64,000 nucleotides of DNA from Mucilaginibacter jinjuensis (GTDB lineage: Bacteria; Bacteroidota; Bacteroidia; Sphingobacteriales; Sphingobacteriaceae). Made by a program: the position numbers and the translations under genes. A model generated the notes under the pieces. The model saw only the letters and a list, made by a program, of their open reading frames with translations, was not told where the DNA came from and made no database searches. The DNA is taken from contig NZ_CP117167.1 of the NCBI RefSeq assembly GCF_028596025.1, positions 1,612,001 through 1,676,000 of the forward strand, given 5' to 3'. Below are positions 1-8,798 of this stretch, in pieces (the first letter of the stretch is position 1; each line of letters starts with the position of its first letter).

Positions 1-715
1 CGTTGTTGAAAAGGTAGGCGAAAACGTATCCGGATTTAAAGCCGGTGACGAAGTGATGGGATCACTCGCTATCTCTCATCCTGGAAGTTTTGCAGAATAT
101 GCAGCAGCAGATGCGCAAATTCTTATCCACAAACCGGAAGCGCTTTCATTTGCGGAGGCCGCAGCTGTTACGCTGGCCGGAGAAACAGCCTATCAGGCAT
201 TATTTGACCATCTGCAAATTCAGCCTGGCCAAAAAGTATTGATCCAGGCGGCTGCGGGAGGCGTAGGTATTTTCGCCGTGCAACTTGCTTTACAGACCTG
301 CGCCTATGTTGTGGCCGTAGGATCAAACCGAAATACGGATTTTTTAAAAGCACTGGGCGCTGATGAAGTGGTGGATTATCATGCAGGTTTCGGTTCACTC
401 AGTACTGATTTTGATGCCATACTCGACAGCATGAATAGTGCAGAACAAACATTGCCGCTACTTAAAAAGGGAGGCAAATACGTATCCATCACACAACCTG
501 CTTCTGCTGACCTCGCTGAAAAACATCAGGTAACTGCTACTCACTTTCTATACACGCCAAATGCGGCTCACTTACAGGAATTGGTTAGCAGGATCGGAAA
601 AAGCCAGCTCCAGATTTACATTGACAAAACTTTTGCCTTAAATGATATCAACGAAGGTATCAACTATCAAAAAAACGGACACACCCGTGGAAAGAACGTC
701 ATCATCGTGGAATAA
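1..715 (+). CDS. NADP-dependent quinone oxidoreductase / zinc-type alcohol dehydrogenase family, 5' end cut by window
   Basis: The reading frame is open from base 2, before the first ATG at 53, so the gene starts left of the window and about 238 C-terminal residues are seen. The N-terminal part (VGENVSGFKAGDEVMG) is the end of a GroES-like catalytic domain. The Rossmann NAD(P)H-binding motif AAAGGVG follows, and the C-terminus (GKNVIIV) is typical of quinone oxidoreductase-like medium-chain dehydrogenases. No zinc-ligand cluster is visible in this part, which fits the zinc-independent quinone reductase branch. The expected reaction is NADPH-dependent reduction of a quinone or enone in the cytoplasm; the substrate cannot be read from sequence. 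An SDR gene follows after 56 nt in the same direction, so co-transcription is likely. Confidence 0.85.
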   Translation, partial: VVEKVGENVSGFKAGDEVMGSLAISHPGSFAEYAAADAQILIHKPEALSFAEAAAVTLAGETAYQALFDHLQIQPGQKVLIQAAAGGVGIFAVQLALQTCAYVVAVGSNRNTDFLKALGADEVVDYHAGFGSLSTDFDAILDSMNSAEQTLPLLKKGGKYVSITQPASADLAEKHQVTATHFLYTPNAAHLQELVSRIGKSQLQIYIDKTFALNDINEGINYQKNGHTRGKNVIIVE

Positions 716-771
716 CCGGTTTTGGCTTTATCAATCATAAAAATTAATTCATCATATAATTCAAAAGAAAA

Positions 772-1539
772 ATGAACAGCACAAATAAAACCGTCCTGAT
801 AACAGGTGGCGGATCAAGAATTGGATTCCAAACAGCAAAATTATTTAGTGGAAAAGGCAGCAAGGTTATTATCGTTGGCCGTAACGAAGCAAAATTACAG
901 GCAGCCGCCAAAGAACTGAACAACGTCGACTACTTTGTAGCGGACGTTACCAATGAGGCAGACGTAGACCGTATAGTTGAGCACATCCAAAGCAATTACC
1001 CTTCATTGGATGTGTTAATCAATAACGCCGCTGCTAAATTTGTAAATCGTGTAGGAAGTGGTGCAGCTATCCGCCTGGAAGCGGCCGAAGAAATGAACAC
1101 CAACTACATTTCTGTCATTAACCTGACTGAGCGCCTATTGCCCATTCTGAAACAACAGCAGGAATCGGCAGTGATCAACATCACCACCGCGGTAGCGTTG
1201 GTTCCCAGCACAATTATCCCGACCTATTCCGCCAGTAAAGCGGCCCTCCGGTCTTATACACAGGCCCTGCGGTTTACCCTGGAATTAGATGGCGTTAAAA
1301 ACGTGAAAGTTTTTGAAGTACTACCTCCACTGGTTAATACGGAGCTTTCCAAAGACAACGGCGGTGAACGGGGTATTGCACCTGAAGAAGTTGCCAATGA
1401 TCTGCTGGCAGGCCTTGAAAACGACAATCTGGAAGTGCGTGTATCCGTAACGGAAGGCTTTTACCAGGCATTTTTTGGCAATTCGGCAAATGCTATAGTT
1501 GCGCTTTACAAAGCGGAAAGAGGCGAATCGTTCAATTAG
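772..1539 (+). CDS. SDR-family oxidoreductase (DltE-like)
   Basis: A 255-residue short-chain dehydrogenase/reductase. The cofactor loop is TGGGSRIG near residues 11-18, followed by NNAA near 84-87 and the catalytic YxxxK in YSASK (Y152, K156). The usual catalytic Ser upstream of the Tyr seems to be Thr (NITTAV, about residues 136-141). A Thr can serve in this position, so activity is plausible. Closest in style to the DltE-like 'SDR family NAD(P)-dependent oxidoreductases' of Bacteroidota, which are often found beside quinone reductases, as here. The substrate is unknown. It probably forms a redox or detoxification operon with the preceding gene. Confidence 0.85.
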   Translation: MNSTNKTVLITGGGSRIGFQTAKLFSGKGSKVIIVGRNEAKLQAAAKELNNVDYFVADVTNEADVDRIVEHIQSNYPSLDVLINNAAAKFVNRVGSGAAIRLEAAEEMNTNYISVINLTERLLPILKQQQESAVINITTAVALVPSTIIPTYSASKAALRSYTQALRFTLELDGVKNVKVFEVLPPLVNTELSKDNGGERGIAPEEVANDLLAGLENDNLEVRVSVTEGFYQAFFGNSANAIVALYKAERGESFN

Positions 1540-1574
1540 CACATCGAACTTAAAGTTTTTAACAATAAAATATA

Positions 1575-2690
1575 ATGAAAAATTCATTTTGGGGCCTCAT
1601 TCTAATCGGTTCAGTAATTATCTCCCTGCAAGCCTGCAAAAAGGATAACACTGCAAATAAACCCAACACTGCTACGCTGGAACAAGTTTATGCGGACAGC
1701 ACCTATGAACTTGCGGGCATCTCCGTTACGCCTTCAGGCAGGTTCTTTGTCAGCTATCCTTACTGGCTAGATAAACACGGCAATTCAGTTGTCGAAATTG
1801 GTGGTGATAAAAAGCCTCACCCGTTTCCCGATGCAACATGGAATAGTTTTCAGCAAGGCCAGGACGGCAATCAGAAATTCGTTAGTGTTCAGGCCCTTTA
1901 TGCAGACGATCAAAACAATCTCTGGATTTTAGACCCAGCCAATATCGGTTTTGGCAACGTGTACCTGACCGCTAATAAATTAGTTCAGGTTGACCTTGGC
2001 ACCAATACCGTGAAACGCATTATCCGTTTCCCTGCAAATGTTGCCGGGAGCACCAGTTTCCTGAACGATGTTCGGGTGGATAATACAAATCAGGTTGCTT
2101 ACATCAGTAATACTACAGGAGGCGGCATCGTAGTCGTTGATCTCAATACCGGTAACTCCAGGTGGGTAATGGGCGGCATAACGTCAACAACATCTGACCC
2201 TGCCTACCACTTTAATATGAACGGTAAGGAACTGGCTACCTCACAGGGCGTGTTCAAAGGAAATACAGATGGTATCGAATTATCGCCTGATAAAGCTTGG
2301 GTATACTATAAATGCCTGACCGATAATCACCTTTACCGTGTGAGCACAGCGGCTTTGCGAAACTTCTCTAATAGCGAAAGTGACGTAGAAGCAACGATCC
2401 AAAAAGTGGGCGATTTTGTAGCGACAGACGGTATGATCTTCGACAAAGCCGGTAACCTTTATTTAGGCGATATCGAAAACGCGCGGATCGTAAAGATCAG
2501 CCCTGATAAAACGGTAACCACGCTCGTGCAGGATAAAGATAAATTAAGCTGGCCAGATAGCTACAGCATCAGCCCGGATGGTTATTTATACATTTCATGT
2601 TCACAAATTCAACAACTGCCCTTTTTTAATAACAACCAAAATATAACACAGTACCCGTATCGTGTTTTCAGGCTGAAATTGAATAATTAA
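1575..2690 (+). CDS. Major royal jelly/SMP-30-type beta-propeller lipoprotein
   Basis: 371 residues. A lipoprotein signal peptide ends in SLQACKK (lipobox Cys about residue 21). The body has propeller blades of the major-royal-jelly-related family: LWILDPAN, VQVDLGTN, FLNDVRVDN, AYISNTTGGGIVVVDL and a final SPDGYLYISCSQ blade. Bacterial members are secreted or periplasmic proteins of poorly defined function that sit near oxidoreductases, consistent with the two genes upstream (36 nt gap). The start ATG at 1575 directly precedes the charged-hydrophobic signal sequence. The family call is firm; the biochemical function is unknown. Confidence 0.8.
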   Translation: MKNSFWGLILIGSVIISLQACKKDNTANKPNTATLEQVYADSTYELAGISVTPSGRFFVSYPYWLDKHGNSVVEIGGDKKPHPFPDATWNSFQQGQDGNQKFVSVQALYADDQNNLWILDPANIGFGNVYLTANKLVQVDLGTNTVKRIIRFPANVAGSTSFLNDVRVDNTNQVAYISNTTGGGIVVVDLNTGNSRWVMGGITSTTSDPAYHFNMNGKELATSQGVFKGNTDGIELSPDKAWVYYKCLTDNHLYRVSTAALRNFSNSESDVEATIQKVGDFVATDGMIFDKAGNLYLGDIENARIVKISPDKTVTTLVQDKDKLSWPDSYSISPDGYLYISCSQIQQLPFFNNNQNITQYPYRVFRLKLNN

Positions 2691-2706
2691 TACCCTTATA
2701 AATTAA

Positions 2707-2738
2707 GATCACCAGGACCTTTTATGGTTCCGGTGATC
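2707..2738 (+). terminator. Hairpin after the propeller gene
   Basis: Imperfect 13-bp inverted repeat: GATCACCAGGACC, loop TTTTAT, GGTTCCGGTGATC (two mismatches). It lies 17 nt after the stop codon at 2690. There is no long T run afterwards, so it may be a weak terminator or an mRNA-end stabiliser. Confidence 0.5.
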
Positions 2739-2774
2739 AATATTAATCAATCAATCAAATAAATTACTAAGCTC

Positions 2775-3494
2775 ATGAATGACCTATTAGAATTAGCATT
2801 GGATGCGCATGGTGGACTTGATCGCTGGAACAAATTCAACACGGTCTCGGTAGACATGTCTCTCGGAGGACTGGCTTGGACAGCCTTTGGCCATCCCGAT
2901 AACCCAATAGCGAAAACAACTTATGAAGCCCAACTCAGGTCGCAAAGGGTATCCTTCAATCCATTCCGTGTGGAAAGTCAAACGGCGCTTATGACACCCG
3001 GCGCCGTATCAATCAGTGAAGGCAGCAAAGTATTGGAACTGTTGACCGACCCCAGGGCTTCGTACGAGAAGCTTGAGCGCGGGCAAGCATGGACGGTGCC
3101 GCAATTGCTATATTTTATTTCCTATGCAGTTTCTACCTATTTAACCATTCCTTTCATCTTCACTTTACCAGGATTTGTTACCGAGGAAATCGAGCCTTGG
3201 GAAGAAGCCGGCGAAGTATGGAGGCGTCTGAAGGTTACTTTTCCGGAAAATTGGGCTTACCATACGCGCGAACAACTTTATTATTTCGACCGTAACGGCC
3301 TGTTAAAACGCAATGATTACCAGGTGGACATTATTCGTGGAAACGGCACAGCACATTACGTTTTCGATTACGCGGATTTTCAGGGAATAAAGCTGCCAAC
3401 CCGCAGGCATGTATATGGCCGGGACGAGAATCGCCAATACGTTAAAAATCCGATGCGGATCGACGTCAGAATGAACCAGGTGAAATTTGCTTAA
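2775..3494 (+). CDS. Conserved hypothetical protein, cytoplasmic
   Basis: 239 residues without signal peptide or membrane segment. It starts MNDLLELALDAHGGLDRW, an opening seen in a conserved family of uncharacterised bacterial proteins (the 'HGG..W' start also occurs in LolA-like lipoprotein-sorting relatives). The rest is beta-rich with many aromatic residues and ends in a run of short strands (LPTRRHVYGRD...IDVRMNQVKF). I cannot assign a function. It is flanked by secreted-protein genes on the same strand, so it may belong to the same transcription unit, although the hairpin at 2707 intervenes. Confidence 0.7.
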   Translation: MNDLLELALDAHGGLDRWNKFNTVSVDMSLGGLAWTAFGHPDNPIAKTTYEAQLRSQRVSFNPFRVESQTALMTPGAVSISEGSKVLELLTDPRASYEKLERGQAWTVPQLLYFISYAVSTYLTIPFIFTLPGFVTEEIEPWEEAGEVWRRLKVTFPENWAYHTREQLYYFDRNGLLKRNDYQVDIIRGNGTAHYVFDYADFQGIKLPTRRHVYGRDENRQYVKNPMRIDVRMNQVKFA

Positions 3495-3566
3495 CCTAAC
3501 GGTCGCTCAATGTGCGGCCTTTTGCCCGAGTAAAAAGATTTAAGAAATCCATCAATAACATATCGA

Positions 3567-4046
3567 ATGAAAAATATAATCACTTTTTTGGCAATGATGG
3601 CTATATCCGTATCCGTTTTTAGCCAATCAAAAAACTATGAGCGGGATGAAACCGCTGTTGCCGCAAAGTTCAAAGAGTTGATCACAATAGAAAACCAGGG
3701 TGATTCACTCGCGGTGAGAAAGATGGTTTGGCAAGGCCCGGATCTATTATTTATTGCCACCGGTAAAGCGGATGTTAATGGCTACGTTGGACTCGGCACG
3801 AATGATGCGATGAAGCATTTTGAACTGCTGTATGGGGCGCACATCAATATCAGCCCTGATTGGAATCAACAAAAGATATCCTTTCTCAGTAAGGATGTGG
3901 CCAGGATCTTTGTTCCGGTAGCGCTGTCGTTCCCAAATCGCCCGACTTCAACACCGTTCTATTTGGTAACAGACTGGATAAGGCAAGGGAAAGAATGGAA
4001 ACTGGCTTCGCATATTGGGTTCCCCGTGCCTCCTAAAATTAATTAA
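3567..4046 (+). CDS. Secreted NTF2-like (SnoaL/DUF4440-type) protein
   Basis: 159 residues. A Sec signal peptide (MKNIITFLAMMAISVSVFSQS, cleavage probable after FSQ) is followed by a small alpha+beta domain of NTF2-like type: a first helix (ETAVAAKFKELI), GPDLLFIATG, and a last strand ending in LVTDWIRQGKEWKLASHIG, the usual 'W+V...H' end of this fold. These proteins are stand-alone ligand-binding or isomerase-like domains; no specific activity can be given. The assignment is by fold pattern only. Confidence 0.65.
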   Translation: MKNIITFLAMMAISVSVFSQSKNYERDETAVAAKFKELITIENQGDSLAVRKMVWQGPDLLFIATGKADVNGYVGLGTNDAMKHFELLYGAHINISPDWNQQKISFLSKDVARIFVPVALSFPNRPTSTPFYLVTDWIRQGKEWKLASHIGFPVPPKIN

Positions 4047-4111
4047 TTTCTTCGCTTATAAAGGCGAACGTTGGAATATGAATAACCGTTAGTTATTCGT
4101 TTTGCAAAATA

Positions 4112-4146
4112 CTTTTTCTCATCGTTAGTAAACAGATGAGAAAAAG
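4112..4146. terminator. Perfect 12-bp hairpin
   Basis: CTTTTTCTCATC at 4112-4123 and GATGAGAAAAAG at 4135-4146 are exact reverse complements around an 11-nt loop. It lies 66 nt after the stop of the NTF2-like gene. The A/T-rich outer stem fits a bidirectional terminator or 3'-end hairpin. Confidence 0.55.
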
Positions 4147-4252
4147 ATTTTGTCCTATAACTAATCTTGGCATTTGGTTAATCTAACTACTATTGTCAAA
4201 AATCAAAGACCGGTAGCGATAAAGAATACTACAACTTTTGATCTCTTGCTAA

Positions 4253-4693
4253 TACTGCCTTGATTTTAACATCCAAAGTAATCGGGAAAAAAGCACAGGA
4301 GAGGTAACGCTGCTGTACAATGATCTGAATATTGCGTTGCTTAATTCCGGCGTCAACAAGAAGTATAGCGTGAGCCCTGTCAAATCATTTGTGGCCAATA
4401 ACCTGTTGGTTAAAAATAATAACCCTGACAGCAACGATCAGCCACCACGAAATGCACGGGTGCTTTTTATACGTCCGGCAAGCTATTCTTTTTTCAAAGC
4501 CTTATGGCAAACGCTGCTCAGCGGTTTAAAACCATGTGTTGGGGTAGGTGATACCCAAAAGCAGGCTGTGCCGCGTCCACTTTCCCAAAAAGAACATAAA
4601 GCCTTAGATAAAGCAAATAAAAAAGCGTTAAAGCAAAAGAAAAAGGCAGATAAAGAACACCAAAAGCAGTTAAGGAAACAAGATCATACCTAA
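4253..4693 (+). pseudogene. C-terminal remnant of an AsmA/TamB-like (DUF748-type) membrane protein
   Basis: The frame opens directly after a TAA at 4250-4252 and has no ATG before coding-like sequence begins, so it is not an intact gene. The translation contains TGEVTLLYNDLNIALLN, then VLFIRPASYSFFKALWQTLL and SGLKPCVGV, a pattern typical of the last ~100 residues of large AsmA-like/DUF748 envelope proteins in Bacteroidota. A Lys-rich tail (KANKKALKQKKKADKEHQKQ) follows. The N-terminal several hundred residues are missing; nothing matching was seen between 4047 and 4252. Read as a decayed 3' fragment left by deletion or recombination. A short gene using a TTG start at 4337 is possible but less likely. 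Confidence 0.6.
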
Positions 4694-4732
4694 AGGAAAC
4701 ATCTTGATTCGTTCTGATGATTGTAGATATAT

Positions 4733-4757
4733 GGCAGCGCTTAAGCGCTGCCGCTTT
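4733..4757. terminator. Bidirectional terminator between convergent genes
   Basis: GGCAGCGC TTAA GCGCTGCC (4733-4752) is a perfect stem-loop, followed on the plus strand by GCTTTT and preceded on the other strand by an A/T stretch. It sits between the remnant ending at 4693 and the convergent DUF2383 gene ending at 4764, so it probably serves both sides. Confidence 0.75.
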
Positions 4758-4763
4758 TGTCTA

Positions 4764-5231
4764 CTATACCTTTATTGCCTTTTTAAGAGTCTCTATTTCT
4801 TTCAATGCAGTTTCAATTCCTTCGCGCTGGCTTTTTAATAGTTCGAGGTGATCGGCATGATCTGCATAATCGGAAATATATTCGTCATATTTGGCAATTG
4901 CCGCTTTTTCACCCGTTTGGATCGCTTCAATCAAGGCTTTATCATCATTCCCGGTAATAGCTTCTTTAATGGTAATCCATCCGCGGTGCAGGCTTCCTAA
5001 TATTCCGCCGTCTTCATTTTCAGCTTCACCGCCATGAGTGGCAATATGAGCTTTTAATTCGGCTGCATAAACGATGCGTTCCCCACTCAATTTCAGGAAG
5101 ACTGCTTTCAATTCCGGCGATTCAGTTTTATCGGCCGCATGCTGATAACCTTCTTTACCATCATTTACTAATTGCACCAATGTTTTCAGGTCGCTCACGA
5201 CCTCTTCTCTTGTTTTCAAAGACGATTTCAT
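4764..5231 (-). CDS. PA2169/DUF2383-family four-helix-bundle protein
   Basis: About 155 residues, all-helical and acidic. The segment REEVVSDLKTLVQLVNDGKEG, then YQHAADKT and a C-terminal long helix ending LKEIETLKKAI, are typical of the PA2169/DUF2383 ferritin-like four-helix-bundle family, which is often found with stress genes. The longer frame to 5351 was not used: the ATG at 5231 (MKSSLKTREE) matches the family start and has GGAAAA about 8 nt upstream, whereas the upstream extension is cysteine/arginine-rich and unlike the family. No metal-binding residues can be asserted. Convergent with the remnant on its 3' side. Confidence 0.8.
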   Translation of the reverse strand: MKSSLKTREEVVSDLKTLVQLVNDGKEGYQHAADKTESPELKAVFLKLSGERIVYAAELKAHIATHGGEAENEDGGILGSLHRGWITIKEAITGNDDKALIEAIQTGEKAAIAKYDEYISDYADHADHLELLKSQREGIETALKEIETLKKAIKV

Positions 5232-5465
5232 AATGTAGTTTTCCATGACCAGCCTAAAACAAAAAGAGAGCCATGAAAAAATGTTGATGGAAGACCTTCT
5301 TATGTAGTTTTTAACTAACGCACACCGCCGTTTATTCAGTACGTAATGCATTTAATAACAGGCATATCTTAATAAGAAAATTATTTTCTATTCATGTAAA
5401 TGTAGTTAAAGGGCAATTTTCAGGTTCGGAACGATATATGTAATAAAGTTTACAATCTATATATT

Positions 5466-5588
5466 ATGAAAACTGAAGATAAACTACGTCAAATACAATT
5501 ATTCGATCTGAAAATCTTAATCGATTTAAAAGCTGACCTGAAAAAATTGAGGGCCCGTAAACACGGCAAAAATCTTATCGCGGCATAG
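5466..5588 (+). CDS. Small ORF (40 aa) upstream of the FAD/NAD(P)-binding gene
   Basis: ATG at 5466 to TAG at 5588. It encodes a charged, helix-forming peptide with alternating Leu and Lys/Asp (LFDLKILIDLKADLKKLR). It lies 2 nt before the next start codon, so translation could be coupled. The regular amphipathic pattern and tight spacing favour a real gene, but no family is recognised. Confidence 0.45.
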   Translation: MKTEDKLRQIQLFDLKILIDLKADLKKLRARKHGKNLIAA

Positions 5589-5590
5589 TC

Positions 5591-7282
5591 ATGCATATGG
5601 GTATAGTCGGGGGAGGCCCGAGTGCGATGTTTGTTTTGAAACGGCTTATCGAATCGGGACGATCAGATTTTAGCGTTGATATTTTTGAAAAAAAGAACAA
5701 ATTGGGAGCCGGCATGCCTTACAGCGATGAAGGCGCACGCGCAGAACATATTACTAACGTTTCCAGTAATGAAATTCCCGATCTTCTCACCAGTGTTGAA
5801 GATTGGGTGGGTATGAATTACGGCGTTGCCAGTCGTTTTGATATATCCGTCAAAAAATTCAATGAATATAAAGTTCTTCCACGACTGCTGTTTGGCGAAT
5901 ACCTTTCTCAGCAGTTTAATTTCATTTTAGCGAAAGCGGAAAGGATGGGTCTGAAGGTGAATGTGCATTATCAAACCCACATCGAAGATATCAGGGACCT
6001 GAGGGCAAGTAACAAGGTGGAACTTAGCACTGGGGATAACCGCGTCTTCTCCTTTGACAAGGTTGTCATTTGCAGCGGTCATTACTGGCCTAAGCATCAT
6101 GAAGGTATTGTGCCCGGCTATTTCGATTCGCCTTACCCGCCTGATAAATTAACTTATCTGGTTAACCAAACGGTCGCTATTCGTGGCGCTTCGCTTACCG
6201 CGATCGATGCCTTACGTACGTTGGCGTTAAATAACGGCTCATTCTCGTATGATGAGCATGGAAAGAAAATTTACCGATTGAATAAGGACAGCCCCAAATT
6301 CAAAATTATACTCCATTCCAGAAATGGTTTGCTGCCGGCCGTACGCTTTCACCTGGAAGATTCTCATTTAGCAAAAAATTCAGTACTTGACCCAAAAGAA
6401 GTGGAGCATGTACGGGCGAAGCATCAGGGTTTTTTACCACTTGATTATGTTTATCAACGAAATTTTTTAGAAGGGCTGAAAAACAACAGACCTGATTTTT
6501 ACGAGTTGATCAAAGACCTAAGCCTCGAAGACTTCGTGGAACTGATGATGATCAGGCGCGAGGATACACCGCCTTTTGGCCTATTGAAAGCAGAATATGC
6601 GGAAGCTGAACGTTCGATCGCATTAAAGCGCTCTGTATATTGGAAAGAGATGCTAGCTATTTTAAGTTTTACCATGAATTATCCGGCGAAGTATTTTTCG
6701 GCAGAAGATATGCTGCGCTTACAAAAGACCCTGATGCCGCTGATCGCTATTGTTATCGCATTCGCCCCGCAGGACTCGGTAGAAGAAATGATCGCGCTTT
6801 ATGATGCTGGACTTTTGGATTTGATCACTGTAGGTGACAAAAGCGAGATTGAGACCGGAAAAGATGGTGGTATTAACTACCATTATATAGACGAGGCAGG
6901 ACAAAAAGTGTCTGCGTACTATGAGACATTTATTGATTGCATTGGCCAGCCCCATTTAAATTATGACGAAATACCATTCCCCAGTTTGATCGCTGACCAA
7001 ACCGTATCAGCGGCCAAAATAAAATTCAGCGACTATCAAACTGCCAAAGCCTATCTGAGCGAAGGCCATAAAAATATTTATCGTGATGCCAGCGGAGATT
7101 ACTACTTAAAAGTTCCTGGCATTACGATAGATGATCATTTTCGGGTAGTCAATAATTCCGGGGAGATTAATGAAAAAATATACGTGATGGCTGTTTCATT
7201 TATTGGGGGATTTAACCCGGATTATTCAGGACTGGATTTTGGTGAAGCGGCATCCGCCCGGATCATCGAAAAGCTTATTTAG
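5591..7282 (+). CDS. FAD/NAD(P)-binding protein (COG4529-like)
   Basis: 563 residues. The N-terminus has a dinucleotide-binding beta-alpha-beta motif, MGIVGGGPSAMFVLKRL (GxGxxA type), and then an acidic residue ending strand 2 (VDIFEKK). FDKVVICSGHYWP near residue 155 is the second ATG-type motif, and FIDCIGQPHL near 455 the third. The order and length match the 'FAD-NAD(P)-binding' family (COG4529), hydroxyacylglutathione-independent monooxygenase-like flavoproteins of unknown substrate. It is cytoplasmic, with no signal peptide. The preceding 40-codon ORF ends 2 nt upstream. Confidence 0.75.
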   Translation: MHMGIVGGGPSAMFVLKRLIESGRSDFSVDIFEKKNKLGAGMPYSDEGARAEHITNVSSNEIPDLLTSVEDWVGMNYGVASRFDISVKKFNEYKVLPRLLFGEYLSQQFNFILAKAERMGLKVNVHYQTHIEDIRDLRASNKVELSTGDNRVFSFDKVVICSGHYWPKHHEGIVPGYFDSPYPPDKLTYLVNQTVAIRGASLTAIDALRTLALNNGSFSYDEHGKKIYRLNKDSPKFKIILHSRNGLLPAVRFHLEDSHLAKNSVLDPKEVEHVRAKHQGFLPLDYVYQRNFLEGLKNNRPDFYELIKDLSLEDFVELMMIRREDTPPFGLLKAEYAEAERSIALKRSVYWKEMLAILSFTMNYPAKYFSAEDMLRLQKTLMPLIAIVIAFAPQDSVEEMIALYDAGLLDLITVGDKSEIETGKDGGINYHYIDEAGQKVSAYYETFIDCIGQPHLNYDEIPFPSLIADQTVSAAKIKFSDYQTAKAYLSEGHKNIYRDASGDYYLKVPGITIDDHFRVVNNSGEINEKIYVMAVSFIGGFNPDYSGLDFGEAASARIIEKLI

Positions 7283-7470
7283 AAAATTGTTGCCACAATT
7301 ATTATCGGATTTGAACATGTTGCCTATCCCAAGGTGCAATGAAGTTTTTGGCTATGATAAGAGCTGTTGAAAGGCCCGGATTACCCAGCCATATATAGAT
7401 ACATGGAATACGAATTTTCTGGTTTGACCTTCTATGACACTTCTGGTATTATAATTGAATGTTTAACAGC

Positions 7471-8028
7471 ATGAAGCTTTACTTATTGTTATTAGGTGCC
7501 GAAGCGCCGGGAAGAGTTGTGGAACAACATGATTATTTCTTTGGCATTGCCGAAAATCTGGCAGCACTCATTCCTGATGTAAAAGCATTTTGGCCCGAGG
7601 CCGGGGCAAGTCTTCATATCGATGGCTGGAGGGAAGTTACAAAAGTAGACGACTATGCGGTGAGGGTTATTAAACATGATGACTTAGTTGCAACTTCAAC
7701 CCATAAACTTTTCTTCTTAAACCTTGGCGGTTATACATCCGGTAAGCTTGAAGAGCAGCATTATACCTTACTTACCGTTCAGGAAAGCAGGTTGAAGGCA
7801 GTCCAGGCAGCAAAAAACAATCTGTTTTTCAAAACGAACTCTTTAAAAGGCATTGCAACTGCGCACATCGATGAAAAGTATGGAGTTGACGTGGACAGTG
7901 TACATCATATTGAAGATCTGATTTCCCCCCATCTCAAAGCGAAATACCGGATTGTGTTTGATGACAGAACCGATCTGCCTGACGATAAAATCCATTTGGG
8001 ATATTTCAAACTGGACAAAATACGATGA
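7471..8028 (+). CDS. DUF1543 protein
   Basis: 185 residues from the ATG at 7471 (MKLYLLLLGAEAPGR); an upstream in-frame ATG at 7459 adds four residues but is less like the family start. The N-terminal strand plus GR..E.HD.FF, DGWREV and the repeat of this unit in the second half (HYTLLTVQESRLKAVQAAK) are the DUF1543 signature, an uncharacterised small protein family. The stop overlaps the start of the HD-domain gene by 4 nt (ATGA), so the two are translationally coupled. Confidence 0.8.
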   Translation: MKLYLLLLGAEAPGRVVEQHDYFFGIAENLAALIPDVKAFWPEAGASLHIDGWREVTKVDDYAVRVIKHDDLVATSTHKLFFLNLGGYTSGKLEEQHYTLLTVQESRLKAVQAAKNNLFFKTNSLKGIATAHIDEKYGVDVDSVHHIEDLISPHLKAKYRIVFDDRTDLPDDKIHLGYFKLDKIR

Positions 8029-8555
8029 CAGGGCGGAAAAAACTCATAACCTGGGTTGAACAACAACATAAGGGTCAGTTGATTAGAAAAACAACATTAC
8101 CTTACGTTCATCATTTAAAAGCTGTTGCGGAAATGGCTGATGTAGCTCCCTTAGGCTATGAAATAGGCCTTTGTCATGATCTTTTAGAAGATACAACTGT
8201 TACGACAGATGCACTGCGCCAGGCGCTGCTTAAATGTGGTTACAGCGAAGCAGAGACATTGGTCATCGTAAATGGAGTTGTTGATCTCACCAATGTTTTT
8301 ACTAAAAAAGCGTATCCGGAATGGAAAAAGCCCGTCCGTAAAAACAAAGAAGCTGAACGGTTAGCAACAATCAGCCCGCTTGCACAGACTGTTAAATATG
8401 CCGACCTGATGTATAATATAGATTGGATGTTGACTTTTGATACTAAACATGTTAAAAAGTATTTACGGGAAAAGAAATCCCTATTAAAAGTCATGAGTAA
8501 AGGTGATCATTCTTTACATCTTAAGCTTATGCGGTCCATCGATTCAGTAACATGA
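8025..8555 (+). CDS. HD-domain phosphohydrolase (SpoT/MESH1-like)
   Basis: 176 residues. YVHHLKAVAEMA gives the first His, GLCHDLLEDTTV gives the HD pair plus the downstream ED typical of RelA/SpoT hydrolase-like HD domains, and TVKYADLMYNID supplies the last Asp. The metal-binding set H...HD...D is therefore present. No synthetase, TGS or ACT domain exists, so this is a stand-alone hydrolase. A (p)ppGpp-hydrolase role is possible but not shown; nucleotide phosphohydrolase is the safe call. It starts inside the stop of the DUF1543 gene. Confidence 0.75.
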   Translation: MTGRKKLITWVEQQHKGQLIRKTTLPYVHHLKAVAEMADVAPLGYEIGLCHDLLEDTTVTTDALRQALLKCGYSEAETLVIVNGVVDLTNVFTKKAYPEWKKPVRKNKEAERLATISPLAQTVKYADLMYNIDWMLTFDTKHVKKYLREKKSLLKVMSKGDHSLHLKLMRSIDSVT

Positions 8556-8657
8556 ACTCCGGCGATTATTCTTAAAAGGCGTCTATGATTAGATAACAAA
8601 TGGCGGGTTACGGCTGCATCCTGACATCCGGATAACACTATTTTTTATTGCTGTACG

Positions 8658-8665
8658 TACCTTTG
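8658..8665 (+). promoter_or_regulatory. Candidate -7 box before the sigma factor gene
   Basis: TACCTTTG matches the Bacteroidota -7 consensus TAnnTTTG, about 134 nt before the sigma-factor ATG. No clear -33 element at standard spacing was found, so this is a weak call. Confidence 0.3.
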
Positions 8666-8798
8666 TACTTTAAGATCTCAACTACCTTTCTCCCGCGGGG
8701 CATCAGTTCATACTGCAATTCTATTAGAAAATCAAGGCTGCTTTCAGCGCATGTTAAGGCATCAGATCTTAAGCATTTCACTTAAAATATTTTTATAA

